A DNA stretch of 64,000 bases from Paenibacillus sp. Soil766 (GTDB taxonomy: Bacteria > Bacillota > Bacilli > Paenibacillales > NBRC-103111). The stretch spans positions 124,001-188,000 of the forward strand of contig NZ_LMSJ01000054.1 of the NCBI RefSeq assembly GCF_001428105.1. The letters run 5' to 3'. Under the pieces are notes generated by a model. It saw nothing but the letters and a program-made list of their open reading frames with translations. It made no database searches and was not told where the DNA came from. A program made the translations under genes and the position numbers. Every line of letters begins with the position of its first letter. Positions within the stretch are counted from its first letter, which is position 1. This document shows positions 36,150 through 45,347 of the stretch, one piece after another.

Positions 36150-37540
36150 GTAGAAAGGTGGTGTTTATCATCGATAATAAGCAAGTCATTAACCAACGTC
36201 AGTTGTCGTGGCTAGCTTCTTCCATAGTCACCAGCGGAGGCATCCTCACGTTGCAAAATGAATTAATTCGCATTAATCAAATGGATGCTTGGTTCAGCTA
36301 TTTAATTTCCATTCTTTATGTATTCCTGACTGCTGGTTTCTTTGGTTATATGGTAAAGCTATACCCTAATAAGAACATTTTTGAAATATCCAAAGAAATA
36401 TTAGGTCAATGGCTCGGCACCTGTATCAATCTACTCATTTTGTTTCATTTCTGGCAGATTGTCGTTCGTGATATTTCCTCCGTATCTAGATTTAGTTCTA
36501 CACTTTTACTACATACAACACCTTTGGAAATTCTAATATTACTTAACTGTTTGTTACTTATTTATTTTGGAAAAACAAGTGTAGAGGTCATAGCACGTGT
36601 AAATGACCTGTTCTACCCCCTTTTTGTCATAACAACGATGATCATGCCACTGCTCTTATCAAACGAATTCTTTCTGCGGCTCACGACGCCTTTGCTAACG
36701 ATGCCTATACAGAACTGGACGGCAAGTTCCATTCTGACTCTCGGGAGTGCTGGGGATATTTTCATTCTAGGCGCATTTCTTCATATGCTGTCCAATGCCA
36801 ATCACGTTCGTTCAGCTATTCGACATGGCTCCTTGCTCGGTTTTTTCCTACTTACACTTATACTCTTCGCTATTATTGCCGTGCTTGGCCCTAAGATGCC
36901 TGCAAGCTTCTCATATCCTAGCTATAACCTGGTTCAAACGATTCATGTCACTGATTTCCTAGATCGACTTGATCTTGTCATGCTCATGATCTGGTATCCC
37001 ACGGTCACGTCTAAAATAGTAGCCATTTACTTGGCACTCCTGCTCGGCATTAGTTCCCTTTTTAATGAACGAAATTATCCGATGATTAACAAACCTATCG
37101 CATTGCTAATAGCACTAAGCACATGCCTTTCTTTCAAAAGCACCACCGAGCTGCTCTCCTTCTCCAACTTCAGCTCACCGGTTATTGTTTTGGCTTATCA
37201 GCCCTTCATCATGGTCCTCCTCGTTGTCATTGGGTATCGGAAGAAACAGAAATTCCCGGATGCTTTTCCCGATTCCTCTGGAGGAACTCACGTCATGAAG
37301 GATCCCAAACAAAATTCAGGTAAATTTAGCCAACGCATGACCTACACGCAATGGCTATGGGGAGGAAATCTGGTTTTGGTCATTTGCGTTGCGTTTGTTC
37401 TACTTGGTCTTATGTTGGGTGAGAAATCTACGATGATTGGTATGATTTGTGCGGTAGGCTTCGGCAGTTGTTTAATTCTGGCGAACTTGACCACCTATAT
37501 GGAACTTACCAAACTGAAGCAAGCCGAAAGCAGTAACTAA
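36122..37540 (+). CDS. Germinant receptor B subunit with extended C-terminus
   Basis: This is a GerAB-family spore permease starting near FIIDNKQVINQRQLSWLAS. At 472 residues it is about 100 longer than the ~365-370 typical of the family and of the first copy. After ten permease helices and a basic linker (YRKKQKFPD...) it adds about 95 residues with two further helices (WLWGGNLVLVICVAFVLL and TMIGMICAVGFGSCLIL) and a hydrophilic end. The true start is uncertain: ATG 36122 has AAAAGG upstream, and GTG codons at about 36158-36163 are alternatives. No terminator was seen after it, except that of the opposing gene. Confidence 0.88.
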   Translation: MAHPSSWHISRKVVFIIDNKQVINQRQLSWLASSIVTSGGILTLQNELIRINQMDAWFSYLISILYVFLTAGFFGYMVKLYPNKNIFEISKEILGQWLGTCINLLILFHFWQIVVRDISSVSRFSSTLLLHTTPLEILILLNCLLLIYFGKTSVEVIARVNDLFYPLFVITTMIMPLLLSNEFFLRLTTPLLTMPIQNWTASSILTLGSAGDIFILGAFLHMLSNANHVRSAIRHGSLLGFFLLTLILFAIIAVLGPKMPASFSYPSYNLVQTIHVTDFLDRLDLVMLMIWYPTVTSKIVAIYLALLLGISSLFNERNYPMINKPIALLIALSTCLSFKSTTELLSFSNFSSPVIVLAYQPFIMVLLVVIGYRKKQKFPDAFPDSSGGTHVMKDPKQNSGKFSQRMTYTQWLWGGNLVLVICVAFVLLGLMLGEKSTMIGMICAVGFGSCLILANLTTYMELTKLKQAESSN

Positions 37541-37591
37541 TATGAACTGCTGACGTGAAATTCGATTTGGAGGAATGCTTATAACGAAATT

Positions 37592-37619
37592 AAAAAAGCA
37601 CCCGCCTCAGCAGGTGCCT
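37592..37619 (-). terminator. Terminator of parM-like gene
   Basis: On the minus strand GGCACCTGC-TGA-GGCGGGTGC (with G-T pair) is followed by TTTTTT. Confidence 0.85.
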
Positions 37620-37625
37620 TGTAAG

Positions 37626-38717
37626 TTAAACAGGAATTGATTGATTTAAACGACTTTTCGCGACCTTCAAGTAGCCGTTAACGTTTAAGAATTCACTATC
37701 GTTCGTGAAACGCAATTTCATTGCTCCTGCGGCGTCTTGGATATACGGCTTCAGTGCCGTTGCACCGCCACCAATTACGTAAAAGCATTGAATATCTGGG
37801 CATTTGCGCCAGCGTTTCTTGATCATTTCCACCATGCGTACGGCAGCACGACGGAAATGCAGATCTACGATAGGCCGAATATCGACTTGGCCTTCTCCAG
37901 GAAGCTGAATCGTAAATTGACGATTCTTCACACGTTGCGCAAGCTTCGCTCGGCTTGGGAACAAGTGACCGTAAGCATCTTCAACGTCACGAATAATTCC
38001 ATCCAAATACGTAGCAATACCGATCTGCTCACCATGGCTGAAATGGTTGTCAATCGCCATCCGTTTGATGACAGGGAAGTCCGTCGTCAAGGCACCAATT
38101 TCGCAAACGCCTATGCAGCCATTGTATATTTCTTCGTCTTTGACCTGCAAGCTGTCATGTGTTGCCATATGAAACATGGCCGCAGCACCTTCAATGGAGA
38201 CAGCTACTTTGCGGATCGAAACTTTAATTTTACGATTATGGAACTGTGGAGTGGAAAGGAATGTCACTTCGTGCTCACCTAGAAGTCGATGTTCGAATGT
38301 CTGACTGTATTTCGGGAAAGAACGAACAGGCAAGCCCGTACCCAATGTGTATTCAACTTCGTCAACGTTGCCGTAGCCAGGGTTAGCTGCTTGATTCGTG
38401 AGACCCTGATAAGCAAGTGCAGTCAGCGCTACAATGAGAGATTGATCCGATAGCGCTTTGTTATCAGTATCTTCCAGCTCTAGGTTATCTTCGTGCTCTA
38501 AGGCAAGCTGCCCCACGAAATAACGTTGATTCCGCTGCGAAAGGCTTGGACTGTAGATAATGACATCCAATGCTTTCCAAGGGGAATCTTCTTCTTGCAA
38601 AATGTGTCTTTCATAGCCCGGCGCTATGATATTCGGAATGACTAATGGTTCTCTAGACCCATCTAGCACCAACTTAATACTATCGTTCCCTATGTCAATA
38701 CCTGCAAGCTTAATCAT
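37626..38717 (-). CDS. ParM/StbA-family actin-like ATPase
   Basis: This is a 363-residue actin-like protein with phosphate 1 GIDIGNDSIKLVL, phosphate 2 VCEIGALTTDFPV and adenosine motif CFYVIGGGATALK. ParM proteins form filaments that segregate plasmids. This copy is in a chromosomal context, without a ParR or centromere repeat, so a non-plasmid role is likely. The ATG at 38717 follows GGAGGCACAC. It is divergent from the M23 peptidase-bactofilin pair, which may be functionally related as cytoskeletal partners; that is an inference. Confidence 0.85.
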   Translation of the reverse strand: MIKLAGIDIGNDSIKLVLDGSREPLVIPNIIAPGYERHILQEEDSPWKALDVIIYSPSLSQRNQRYFVGQLALEHEDNLELEDTDNKALSDQSLIVALTALAYQGLTNQAANPGYGNVDEVEYTLGTGLPVRSFPKYSQTFEHRLLGEHEVTFLSTPQFHNRKIKVSIRKVAVSIEGAAAMFHMATHDSLQVKDEEIYNGCIGVCEIGALTTDFPVIKRMAIDNHFSHGEQIGIATYLDGIIRDVEDAYGHLFPSRAKLAQRVKNRQFTIQLPGEGQVDIRPIVDLHFRRAAVRMVEMIKKRWRKCPDIQCFYVIGGGATALKPYIQDAAGAMKLRFTNDSEFLNVNGYLKVAKSRLNQSIPV

Positions 38718-38850
38718 GTGTGCCTCCACTCCAAATCTACAGCTTTCTGTAATTGTATTAGTACATTCGATTATATACGACAGGATTCCTTCCTACTTTA
38801 GACTCATTTTCCTAGGACTGGCAGGCAGGAATGCAGGTTTTTAGCAAAAT

Positions 38851-39957
38851 ATGACGAATGATGTACAGAACTTCACTTTACCAAATTCAACCATGACAGG
38901 AGTTAATCAAGCCCTTATGAAGCTTAAGTGGAAACCCAAAAAACTGACACTGGTTATCATACCAGACGCAAATCAATCAGTCGTCAGGTTTCGCATTCAC
39001 CATTTAGTAGCCTATACTGCTGCAGCAGGTTTTACCTTGCTCATGCTGATTTCCATATCGATTTACTTCCTACACGCACATACGGTCAAACGGGCAAGTG
39101 ACTTGCAATCGAAGCTAAGCGGTGTAAACCAGCAATGGAGCGCAACCCTAACTTCTAAGAATGAAGCCATCGAACTCTTGCAGAATGAAGTCATTCAACT
39201 GTCCCAGCAAGCTGAACAGATGAAGACGCAGGTCGAAGAAGTAAAAAAGCTAGAGAGTGATCTCAAAACCATTGCTGGCATCGATCACGAACCAAGCAGC
39301 GTCGCCGTTGCAAGCAACTCATCCGCAAGCAAGGCTAAGAAAGATGCCAATCAGCCGACTGTCGGTGAATCTCCCCCTTCAACCGGTGTAGGCGGAAGCC
39401 CCAATCCTGTCTCACAGGATATCATTCTTAAACTAGGTCAAGATACGCTTGCCTCCTTCACTGCGCTCAATGGCGAGGTGCAAGAATTACAAACGAATTT
39501 AACCGCAACCAAACAGAAAGTGGCCGACAAACAGGAGCAGCTTCGCATTACTCCTACGTTGTGGCCAACGAGCACAAAGGTTGTTACTTCCCCTTTTGGC
39601 TATCGATCAGATCCATTTACCAAGATACCCAGTTATCATTCCGGCATTGATTTCGGTGCTCACGAGAATGATCCCGTCTATGCCACTGCTGCTGGTAAAG
39701 TCGTCAGTACAGGTAAGGACATTTACCACGGTAACAACATTGTGATTGAGCATTCCAAGGGCTTACGCACCTGGTATATGCATTTAAATAAAATTGTAGT
39801 TAACAAAGGTGATTCTGTAGAAAAAGGCGGAACGATCGGCTTAGTAGGATCTACAGGCCGAAGCACAGGAGCACATCTCCACTATGAAGTACTCAAAAAT
39901 GGTGAAAGCGTCGATCCCAAGCCTTATCTCAAATCGATTCGAAAGGATGACAACTAA
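38851..39957 (+). CDS. Membrane-anchored M23 metallopeptidase
   Basis: This is a ~368-residue protein with one N-terminal helix (AYTAAAGFTLLMLISISIYF), a coiled coil at about residues 80-145, and a C-terminal LytM domain with SYHSGIDFGAHEND and STGAHLHYEV (zinc and catalytic His). It would cleave peptidoglycan peptides from outside the membrane. The start is uncertain: ATG 38851 has a weak site, and the paralogue at 61983 begins at the position of Met 23 (38917). It is followed one base later by a bactofilin gene. Its paralogue with the same arrangement is at 62.0 kb. Confidence 0.93.
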   Translation: MTNDVQNFTLPNSTMTGVNQALMKLKWKPKKLTLVIIPDANQSVVRFRIHHLVAYTAAAGFTLLMLISISIYFLHAHTVKRASDLQSKLSGVNQQWSATLTSKNEAIELLQNEVIQLSQQAEQMKTQVEEVKKLESDLKTIAGIDHEPSSVAVASNSSASKAKKDANQPTVGESPPSTGVGGSPNPVSQDIILKLGQDTLASFTALNGEVQELQTNLTATKQKVADKQEQLRITPTLWPTSTKVVTSPFGYRSDPFTKIPSYHSGIDFGAHENDPVYATAAGKVVSTGKDIYHGNNIVIEHSKGLRTWYMHLNKIVVNKGDSVEKGGTIGLVGSTGRSTGAHLHYEVLKNGESVDPKPYLKSIRKDDN

Positions 39958-39958
39958 C

Positions 39959-40411
39959 ATGTTCAAAAAGACGAAGAACCTCATGAATCCTAATACAACC
40001 GATACCCTGATTGGGGAGGGAACGAGCTTTGAAGGCCGCATAAAATCAGAGGCAAGTATTCGTATTGAAGGCGGAATTACGGGAGATATCGACTGCGCTG
40101 GTGACGTCATTATTGGCGAGCACGGTGTTGTGAAATCCAATATTTCCGCGCGAGATGTGGTGCTGGCTGGAAGCGTACACGGCAATATCACGACTAAGGG
40201 CAAGCTCACAATTACTTCTACAGGGGCTTTGCATGGCAATATCAGCGCTGCTTCTTTCATCATTGAGGAAGGCGGCGTCTTCCAAGGCAGCAGTAAAATG
40301 GAAACGAAATCGGCCGTGCCTGTACCCGTGCCAAACAACGAGCCTGAATCTGGGAGCCGACCTATTGCCCCGCCTGAAAATATGTACAAAGGCAACACGG
40401 TGGCCATGTAA
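39959..40411 (+). CDS. Bactofilin
   Basis: This is a 150-residue protein with a central beta-helix of the bactofilin family: TDTLIGEGTSFEGRIKSEAS, then repeated GDI/GNI turns (GDIDCAGDVIIGEHG, HGNITTKGKLTITSTG). Disordered N- and C-terminal ends complete it (VPVPVPNNEPES). Bactofilins polymerise into cytoskeletal filaments without nucleotide. GAAAGGATG lies before the ATG and one base separates the genes, so the M23 peptidase and bactofilin are coexpressed. The same pair recurs at 62.0-63.4 kb. Confidence 0.96.
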   Translation: MFKKTKNLMNPNTTDTLIGEGTSFEGRIKSEASIRIEGGITGDIDCAGDVIIGEHGVVKSNISARDVVLAGSVHGNITTKGKLTITSTGALHGNISAASFIIEEGGVFQGSSKMETKSAVPVPVPNNEPESGSRPIAPPENMYKGNTVAM

Positions 40412-40495
40412 CGCCTAACCGCTAGGATTGATCCTTTCCGCATGTTATACTAGTTGGAAATTCATTTCTAACTGATGTAGGAGACACAGGAACTT

Positions 40496-41230
40496 ATGAG
40501 AGAACAATCCATCCTATTTGATCTAGATGACACGTTAGTGCATTGCAATAAATACTTTGACTTTGTGATTGATCAGTTCGTTGATCTAATGCTGACTTGG
40601 TATTCAGGACATGGCCTAACGAAACAGGACATTCGGCAAAAGCAGTTGCAAATCGACCTTGCTGGTATCCAAATTCACGGCTTTATGCCAGAGCGGTTTC
40701 CGCAATCGTTTGTTGAGACTTACCAATGGTTCGCGCAGCACTACAACCGTCCTGTAAGCAGTAAAGAGGTGGACTGGCTCATGCAGCTCGGTCACACGGT
40801 CTACAGTTACACCGTTGAGCCATACCCACTGATGAACGAAACCCTTCTCAAGCTTGGGCAAGCTGGTCACAACTTGTTTCTGTATACAGGCGGAGATGTT
40901 TCAATTCAAATGAAGAAAATCAAGGATGTCGGTCTTGATCAATTTTTTCAGGATCGTATCTTTGTAACCGTCCATAAAACACGTGAGTTTATGAATACAT
41001 TGATGCAGGAAAAGCAATTTGACCGAGATCACACATGGATGATCGGCAACTCGATCACAACGGATGTTCTACCAGCGCTCCATGCAGGTATCCATGCAAT
41101 TCATATCCCCGTCGCTGATGATTGGGTCTTTAACAATGGGACGATCGACGTCACGCCAAAGGGCGCATTTTACCAACTGCCTTCCCTGCTGGAAGTACCG
41201 GAGGCCATCGAATCGTATATCAAGAAATGA
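40496..41230 (+). CDS. HAD-family hydrolase
   Basis: This is a 244-residue haloacid-dehalogenase-type phosphatase: motif I SILFDLDDTLVHCNKY (nucleophile Asp, DxD), motif II YTGG, and motif IV GNSITTDVLPALHAGI. The large cap between motifs I and II is helical, with many His and Trp. A likely substrate is a small phosphorylated metabolite; none can be named. AGGAGAC lies before the ATG. A bidirectional terminator follows. Confidence 0.9.
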   Translation: MREQSILFDLDDTLVHCNKYFDFVIDQFVDLMLTWYSGHGLTKQDIRQKQLQIDLAGIQIHGFMPERFPQSFVETYQWFAQHYNRPVSSKEVDWLMQLGHTVYSYTVEPYPLMNETLLKLGQAGHNLFLYTGGDVSIQMKKIKDVGLDQFFQDRIFVTVHKTREFMNTLMQEKQFDRDHTWMIGNSITTDVLPALHAGIHAIHIPVADDWVFNNGTIDVTPKGAFYQLPSLLEVPEAIESYIKK

Positions 41231-41296
41231 GAATACCTCTATCGAAGCCATTCAAAGATGAGCGACCGCGTTAAGAGGTAGGTTTTATCGCCAATA

Positions 41297-41347
41297 AGAA
41301 AGAACGATCCCCCGGTTTAAGTTGCACCGGAAGGATCGTTCTTTTTT
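41297..41347. terminator. Bidirectional terminator between HAD gene and ABC permease
   Basis: AAGAACGATCC/GGATCGTTCTT encloses an inner CCGG/CCGG pairing; T runs lie on both sides, with a longer run on the plus strand. Confidence 0.88.
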
Positions 41348-41348
41348 G

Positions 41349-42296
41349 TTAAGCCGCGACATCACGTCTGCGGAATATTTCCCAGGAAAGTACATTGAAT
41401 AATAAGAAGTAGCACACAAGCATTGTGATGGAGAATCCCAACGTCATTCCCTCCGCTAGCGGCTGCCCCTCTAGATACTGAGTGAGATCCGTATTCGCGA
41501 ATAGAAAATAATTCCCCCAAGTATACCGCAAAAACAATAATGTAATCACTTGGCCAGCGAACATAATGAAAATGCTGAGGCCGATCGCAAGTGAAGCACT
41601 ACGAAACACGGTCGAAATCATAAACGCTAGTGTAACAATCATCACGAGTTCGATTAATTTAAGTCCGTACGTCGCTAACACATAGAACAGCATGTTGTTC
41701 TCTTGCACCTGCCCTGCGGCATTCACCGTTAAATGCGGAAGACTCAGCCGATCGAAGCCATATGAAAAGCCGTTCACAAGCAGGGCTGTGATGAACAAAA
41801 TGACCAGTAAGGTAGCTGCAAAAATGAGTGTTGTCAGATACTTCGACAATAAGATCTTCGACCGACTAGCAGGACGAATGAGCAGCAGCTTGATCGTTCC
41901 CCAAGTAAACTCCCCAGCTACCATATCTCCGGCAATAATGACTGTAAAGAGCGTAACCACAATAATCAACCCAGAAGCCGTGAGCATACCTTCCCATAAT
42001 GTGTTATCAATCGGTGGGTAATTGTGATCCAGCATGTATTGCGAAAGCGCACTTTGTTCCCGCATCTGCTTCTTAAAATTTTCTGGAATATCCGGATTTG
42101 CAAGCTCTGTCTTATTGTGTTCAATCGTTTCTGAAGCCCTTATTTTCCAGCTGTCATCATTGTTGTTCATATTGGAATGCGATAACACACCCGTAAGCAC
42201 GACAATGACAATTAACAAGACCACTAGTATCCATGTTCGAAGCCGACTATAAATCTTCATATGCTCATTCTTGATGAGATTAAGCAATAGGATCAC
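41349..42296 (-). CDS. ABC-2 type transporter permease
   Basis: This is a ~312-residue membrane protein with an N-terminal helix (WILVVLLIVIVVLTGVL), a ~60-residue extracytoplasmic loop (...NNNDDSWKIRASETIE...), and five more helices. It has FTWGTIKLLLIRPASRSKILLSKYLTT, the usual ABC-2 permease segment. The start is uncertain: GTG 42296 or TTG 42287 (better site). It overlaps the ATPase gene by 17 bases. Together they form an exporter; such pairs are often linked to lantibiotic immunity or cell-envelope stress, but the substrate is unknown. Confidence 0.92.
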   Translation of the reverse strand: MILLLNLIKNEHMKIYSRLRTWILVVLLIVIVVLTGVLSHSNMNNNDDSWKIRASETIEHNKTELANPDIPENFKKQMREQSALSQYMLDHNYPPIDNTLWEGMLTASGLIIVVTLFTVIIAGDMVAGEFTWGTIKLLLIRPASRSKILLSKYLTTLIFAATLLVILFITALLVNGFSYGFDRLSLPHLTVNAAGQVQENNMLFYVLATYGLKLIELVMIVTLAFMISTVFRSASLAIGLSIFIMFAGQVITLLFLRYTWGNYFLFANTDLTQYLEGQPLAEGMTLGFSITMLVCYFLLFNVLSWEIFRRRDVAA

Positions 42297-43215
42297 TTCC
42301 TGTCATTTCTAAAAATTGATCTTCCAACGACTTCATTGTTTTGCGGATGCCATACACGGAAATCCCTGCCTCTACGAACTGTTTATTCAACGAGGCTATC
42401 TCTTGTTTATCGAGATCCATTACAAGTTCGGCATCTATAACTTCCACGCGATAGCCTTGAGTTGAGGCTACCTTCACTGCTTGTTCAATCGCATCCACCT
42501 CGTAGACGACCCGTTGCTTGCCATCCTCCTGAGCATATTCCTTAATAAGTCTAACATCAACTAATTTCCCATTCTGAATAATGGCCACACGATCACACAT
42601 CAGTTCCATCTCCGCTAGCAAATGTGAAGAAACGATCACTGAAATTCCTTCATCGCGGGTAAGCTTACGCAAATGATCTCGAAGCTCCCGTATGCCAGCA
42701 GGGTCCAACCCATTGGTCGGCTCGTCCAAAATCAGAACCGAAGGCTTATGTAGCAGCGCTTGTGCGATGCCTAATCGTTGTCTCATCCCAAGAGAATAAG
42801 TCTTAACCTTGTCATGAATGCGATTCTGCATTCCAACAAGATCAATGACCTGCCCAATCCGATCCTCGTCAATTCCTGGAATCATCCTTGCGTAATGGAG
42901 CAAATTCTTATAACCAGTTAGAAATTTGTACATCTCTGGATTTTCTACAATCGCACCAATATGACGAATGGCTTGCTCAAAATGGGTCCGAATCGAATAC
43001 CCGCCAACACGGATATCCCCCTCGGAAATCGACATTAGTCCAACCATCATACGGATGGTTGTCGTTTTGCCCGCGCCATTCGGCCCGAGAAATCCGAACA
43101 CCTCGCCGCGCGGTACATCGAAACTCAGCTTATCAATAATGGTCTTAGAACCAATTCGTTTGGAAATATGATCCACCTGTACGATGGGCGTAACAACTTC
43201 TTGTGATGCTGACAT
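42280..43215 (-). CDS. ABC transporter ATP-binding protein
   Basis: This is a 311-residue ATPase with Walker A GPNGAGKTTTIRMM near residue 43, signature YSLGMRQRLGIAQ and Walker B LILDEPTNGLDPAG. The C-terminal ~90 residues form the extra domain common in drug- and lantibiotic-type ABC exporters. It is the first gene of the two-gene operon with the ABC-2 permease. The two-component genes diverge from it, and a 14-bp palindrome in the gap may be a shared operator. Confidence 0.95.
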   Translation of the reverse strand: MSASQEVVTPIVQVDHISKRIGSKTIIDKLSFDVPRGEVFGFLGPNGAGKTTTIRMMVGLMSISEGDIRVGGYSIRTHFEQAIRHIGAIVENPEMYKFLTGYKNLLHYARMIPGIDEDRIGQVIDLVGMQNRIHDKVKTYSLGMRQRLGIAQALLHKPSVLILDEPTNGLDPAGIRELRDHLRKLTRDEGISVIVSSHLLAEMELMCDRVAIIQNGKLVDVRLIKEYAQEDGKQRVVYEVDAIEQAVKVASTQGYRVEVIDAELVMDLDKQEIASLNKQFVEAGISVYGIRKTMKSLEDQFLEMTGSDPIA

Positions 43216-43290
43216 TCGACATCCCCCCTCTTTTTTTAACCAATATAATCCAATCCTAGCTTACTTTTGCTGTCATGCCTAGAGATTTTT

Positions 43291-43304
43291 CAGTCATATG
43301 ACTG
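43291..43304. promoter_or_regulatory. Palindrome between divergent ABC exporter and two-component genes
   Basis: CAGTCATATGACTG is a perfect 14-bp palindrome about 73 bases before the histidine kinase start. A TACAAT sits 35 bases downstream of it. It could be the binding site of the adjacent response regulator; this is speculative. Confidence 0.4.
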
Positions 43305-43376
43305 CGCTCACTATGGCTTTCCTCTAATTTTATGTACAATGGTAAAATACGAACTGTTAGTTAAAGGAGCTCATCT

Positions 43377-44579
43377 ATGATCCAAAGAAGACCGTGGCAC
43401 GGTGTAGAGTGGTCACTGTTTATCGTCTTGACCGGCGCTGCACTGCTTGGTTTACTGTATAGCTGCCTTCACATCTATGAACAACCATTCTCCCACATCC
43501 TGTTAACCATATTGGCCATTTTACTCTCTTATGGGGCGCCTTTTCTATTCTGGCGACCCCACTACATTAATCCGACATGCTATCCGATTGCTGTTCTCCT
43601 AACCGGCATCCCCCTGCAAATTTATTTGGCTTGGATGGAGCAGGATGCCTTACTTACCATTAATTGCCCAATTATGGTCATTGGATTCCTCACCGATCGA
43701 AAAAATGCTTGGTGGACCGCTCCCATCTTCATGTTGGGCATGCCGATGACTTACTTTTTCCTTCTACATAGCGGTATGGGAGTCGGACAATTGTTTAGTT
43801 TTATCCTAAATGCCGTTCTCTTCTTCGCAATCGGATTAAGCTTACAACGTGCCGTTACTTCTAACGAGAAGACGGAGAAGCTGCTAGGCGAGAATCAACG
43901 TCAATACCATTTGATCCATGAGCAAAATAACGTCCTTGAGCAGTACGCAAATCAAATTGAGCAGCTTACTTTAGTTGAAGAGCGCAATCGGATGGCTCGG
44001 GAGCTGCATGATACCGTCGGACATACATTTACTTCCGTCATTATGGGCATGGACGCCGTATCGTATTTGATCGAGGTTTCGCCAGAGAAAGCCAAGCAAA
44101 AGCTCGACGTCCTGCGCAATGTGACCAGAGGTGGTCTAGAAGAAGTGCGCCGCAGCATTCATCAGATGGTCCCCCAAGAGGGTGATATGCTGTTATCCCA
44201 GCAATTGTTACGACTTGCCAATGAATTTGCCCTGCACACGGGGACACAGATTCACTTCACGACGATTAGTGACGAGTTCGAAATTCCCAAACAAACGATG
44301 CTCTCATTAATTCGCTGTCTGCAGGAATCACTGACGAATGCCAAGCGACATGGGAAAGCAGCATCTATCGAAATTGTCCTAACTTATGCCGATGACCAAA
44401 TTTCCCTTCGCATTGAAGATGATGGGATAGGTACCGATCAATTGAAAATGGGCTTCGGTATTACCGCGATGCAAGAACGGATAACGGCGCTGCAAGGCAC
44501 CTTGCAAGTACGCTCCTTGCCAGAGAAAGGGACCGTTGTCCATTGTATTATTCCTGTCAAACGTTTTCCTACCTTTTAA
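43377..44579 (+). CDS. Sensor histidine kinase (NarL/DesK-type, HisKA_3)
   Basis: This is a 400-residue kinase with about five N-terminal membrane helices, a coiled-coil linker, a HisKA_3 dimerisation domain (EERNRMARELHDTVGHTFTS, His phosphorylation site) and an HATPase (NAKRHGKAASIEIVL, EDDGIGTDQL). It would phosphorylate the LuxR-type regulator encoded 78 bases downstream. The sensory signal is not evident. The stop codon lies in a 9-bp tandem repeat. It is divergent from an ABC exporter that it may control. Confidence 0.95.
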   Translation: MIQRRPWHGVEWSLFIVLTGAALLGLLYSCLHIYEQPFSHILLTILAILLSYGAPFLFWRPHYINPTCYPIAVLLTGIPLQIYLAWMEQDALLTINCPIMVIGFLTDRKNAWWTAPIFMLGMPMTYFFLLHSGMGVGQLFSFILNAVLFFAIGLSLQRAVTSNEKTEKLLGENQRQYHLIHEQNNVLEQYANQIEQLTLVEERNRMARELHDTVGHTFTSVIMGMDAVSYLIEVSPEKAKQKLDVLRNVTRGGLEEVRRSIHQMVPQEGDMLLSQQLLRLANEFALHTGTQIHFTTISDEFEIPKQTMLSLIRCLQESLTNAKRHGKAASIEIVLTYADDQISLRIEDDGIGTDQLKMGFGITAMQERITALQGTLQVRSLPEKGTVVHCIIPVKRFPTF

Positions 44580-44606
44580 ACCTTTTAAACCTTTTAAACC
44601 TTTTAG
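44571..44606. repeat. Four 9-bp ACCTTTTAA units across the kinase stop
   Basis: ACCTTTTAA occurs at 44571, 44580, 44589 and (as ACCTTTTAG) 44598, with degenerate copies to about 44635. The first unit contains the last two sense codons and stop of the kinase gene, so it probably arose by duplication of the gene end. Confidence 0.92.
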
Positions 44607-44657
44607 ACCTATTGTAAACCATATAAACCCTTTAAATAGCTATGAGGAGGATTCGCT

Positions 44658-45347
44658 ATGACTGTAAACCAAGCTCCGCTCAAACTGCTCCTGGTCGATG
44701 ATCAGGATTTGATACGTGAAAGTTTACACATTGTACTGGGTATGGACCCCGATATTGAGGTCGTCGGTTTAGCCGAAAACGGGCATGTTGCCGTAAAACT
44801 AAGTGAAGAAGTGCAACCCGATGTCGTACTAATGGACATTCATATGCCGATTATGGATGGCGTTGAGGCTACACGTCAGATTAAAGCTCGCTGGCCGCAT
44901 ATACGCGTCATCATTTTGACCACTTTCCAGGAAATTGGCTATGTTGTTGATGCACTTAGTGCAGGAGCTGAAGGCTACTTACTCAAAGCCATTCACCCCA
45001 AAGATCTAGCGACTGGGATTAAATGGGTTCATCAAGGCGGCACCTTAATACCGCATGATATTGCCAAAATGCTCGTTCAGCAGGCGCGTGATGGTGGAGG
45101 TGGCGGTGGCGGTTCCTCTGAGGAAAAGGAAGAGAGCAGTGTTCGTGCAGAGACTTATGGCCTCAGTGAACGTGAGTTGCAGGTGCTACACAGCATCGCC
45201 GACGGCCTCAATAATCGTGAAATCGCCGAGAAGCTTTTCTTGTCCGAGGGTACTGTGAAAAACTATATCTCCAACATCTACTCTAAATTGGACGTCCGAG
45301 ACCGGGTTCAAGCTTCGAAAAAAGCGCATGATGAAGGGATTCTGTAA
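44658..45347 (+). CDS. LuxR/NarL-family response regulator
   Basis: This is a 229-residue regulator: receiver domain (KLLLVDDQDLIRESL, phospho-acceptor Asp in PDVVLMDIHMP, near residue 57), then a Gly-rich linker (a seven-glycine run followed by SSEEKEE), then a LuxR helix-turn-helix (LSERELQVLHSIADGLNNREIAEKL, SEGTVKNYISNIYSKL). It pairs with the kinase upstream. AGGAGG lies nine bases before the ATG. Confidence 0.96.
   Translation: MTVNQAPLKLLLVDDQDLIRESLHIVLGMDPDIEVVGLAENGHVAVKLSEEVQPDVVLMDIHMPIMDGVEATRQIKARWPHIRVIILTTFQEIGYVVDALSAGAEGYLLKAIHPKDLATGIKWVHQGGTLIPHDIAKMLVQQARDGGGGGGGSSEEKEESSVRAETYGLSERELQVLHSIADGLNNREIAEKLFLSEGTVKNYISNIYSKLDVRDRVQASKKAHDEGIL

Noticed and set aside
38851-38917. 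Start of the first M23 gene at Met 23 (38917)
   Set aside because: It matches the paralogue, but AGGAG lies too far upstream (about 14 bases), so the longer start was kept with a note.
41349-43215. Lantibiotic immunity exporter
   Set aside because: The domain layout fits, but no precursor peptide or modification gene is present, so only a general ABC exporter is called.
44571-44635. Intrinsic terminator between kinase and regulator
   Set aside because: The repeat is AT-rich and does not form a stable hairpin; the genes are likely cotranscribed.
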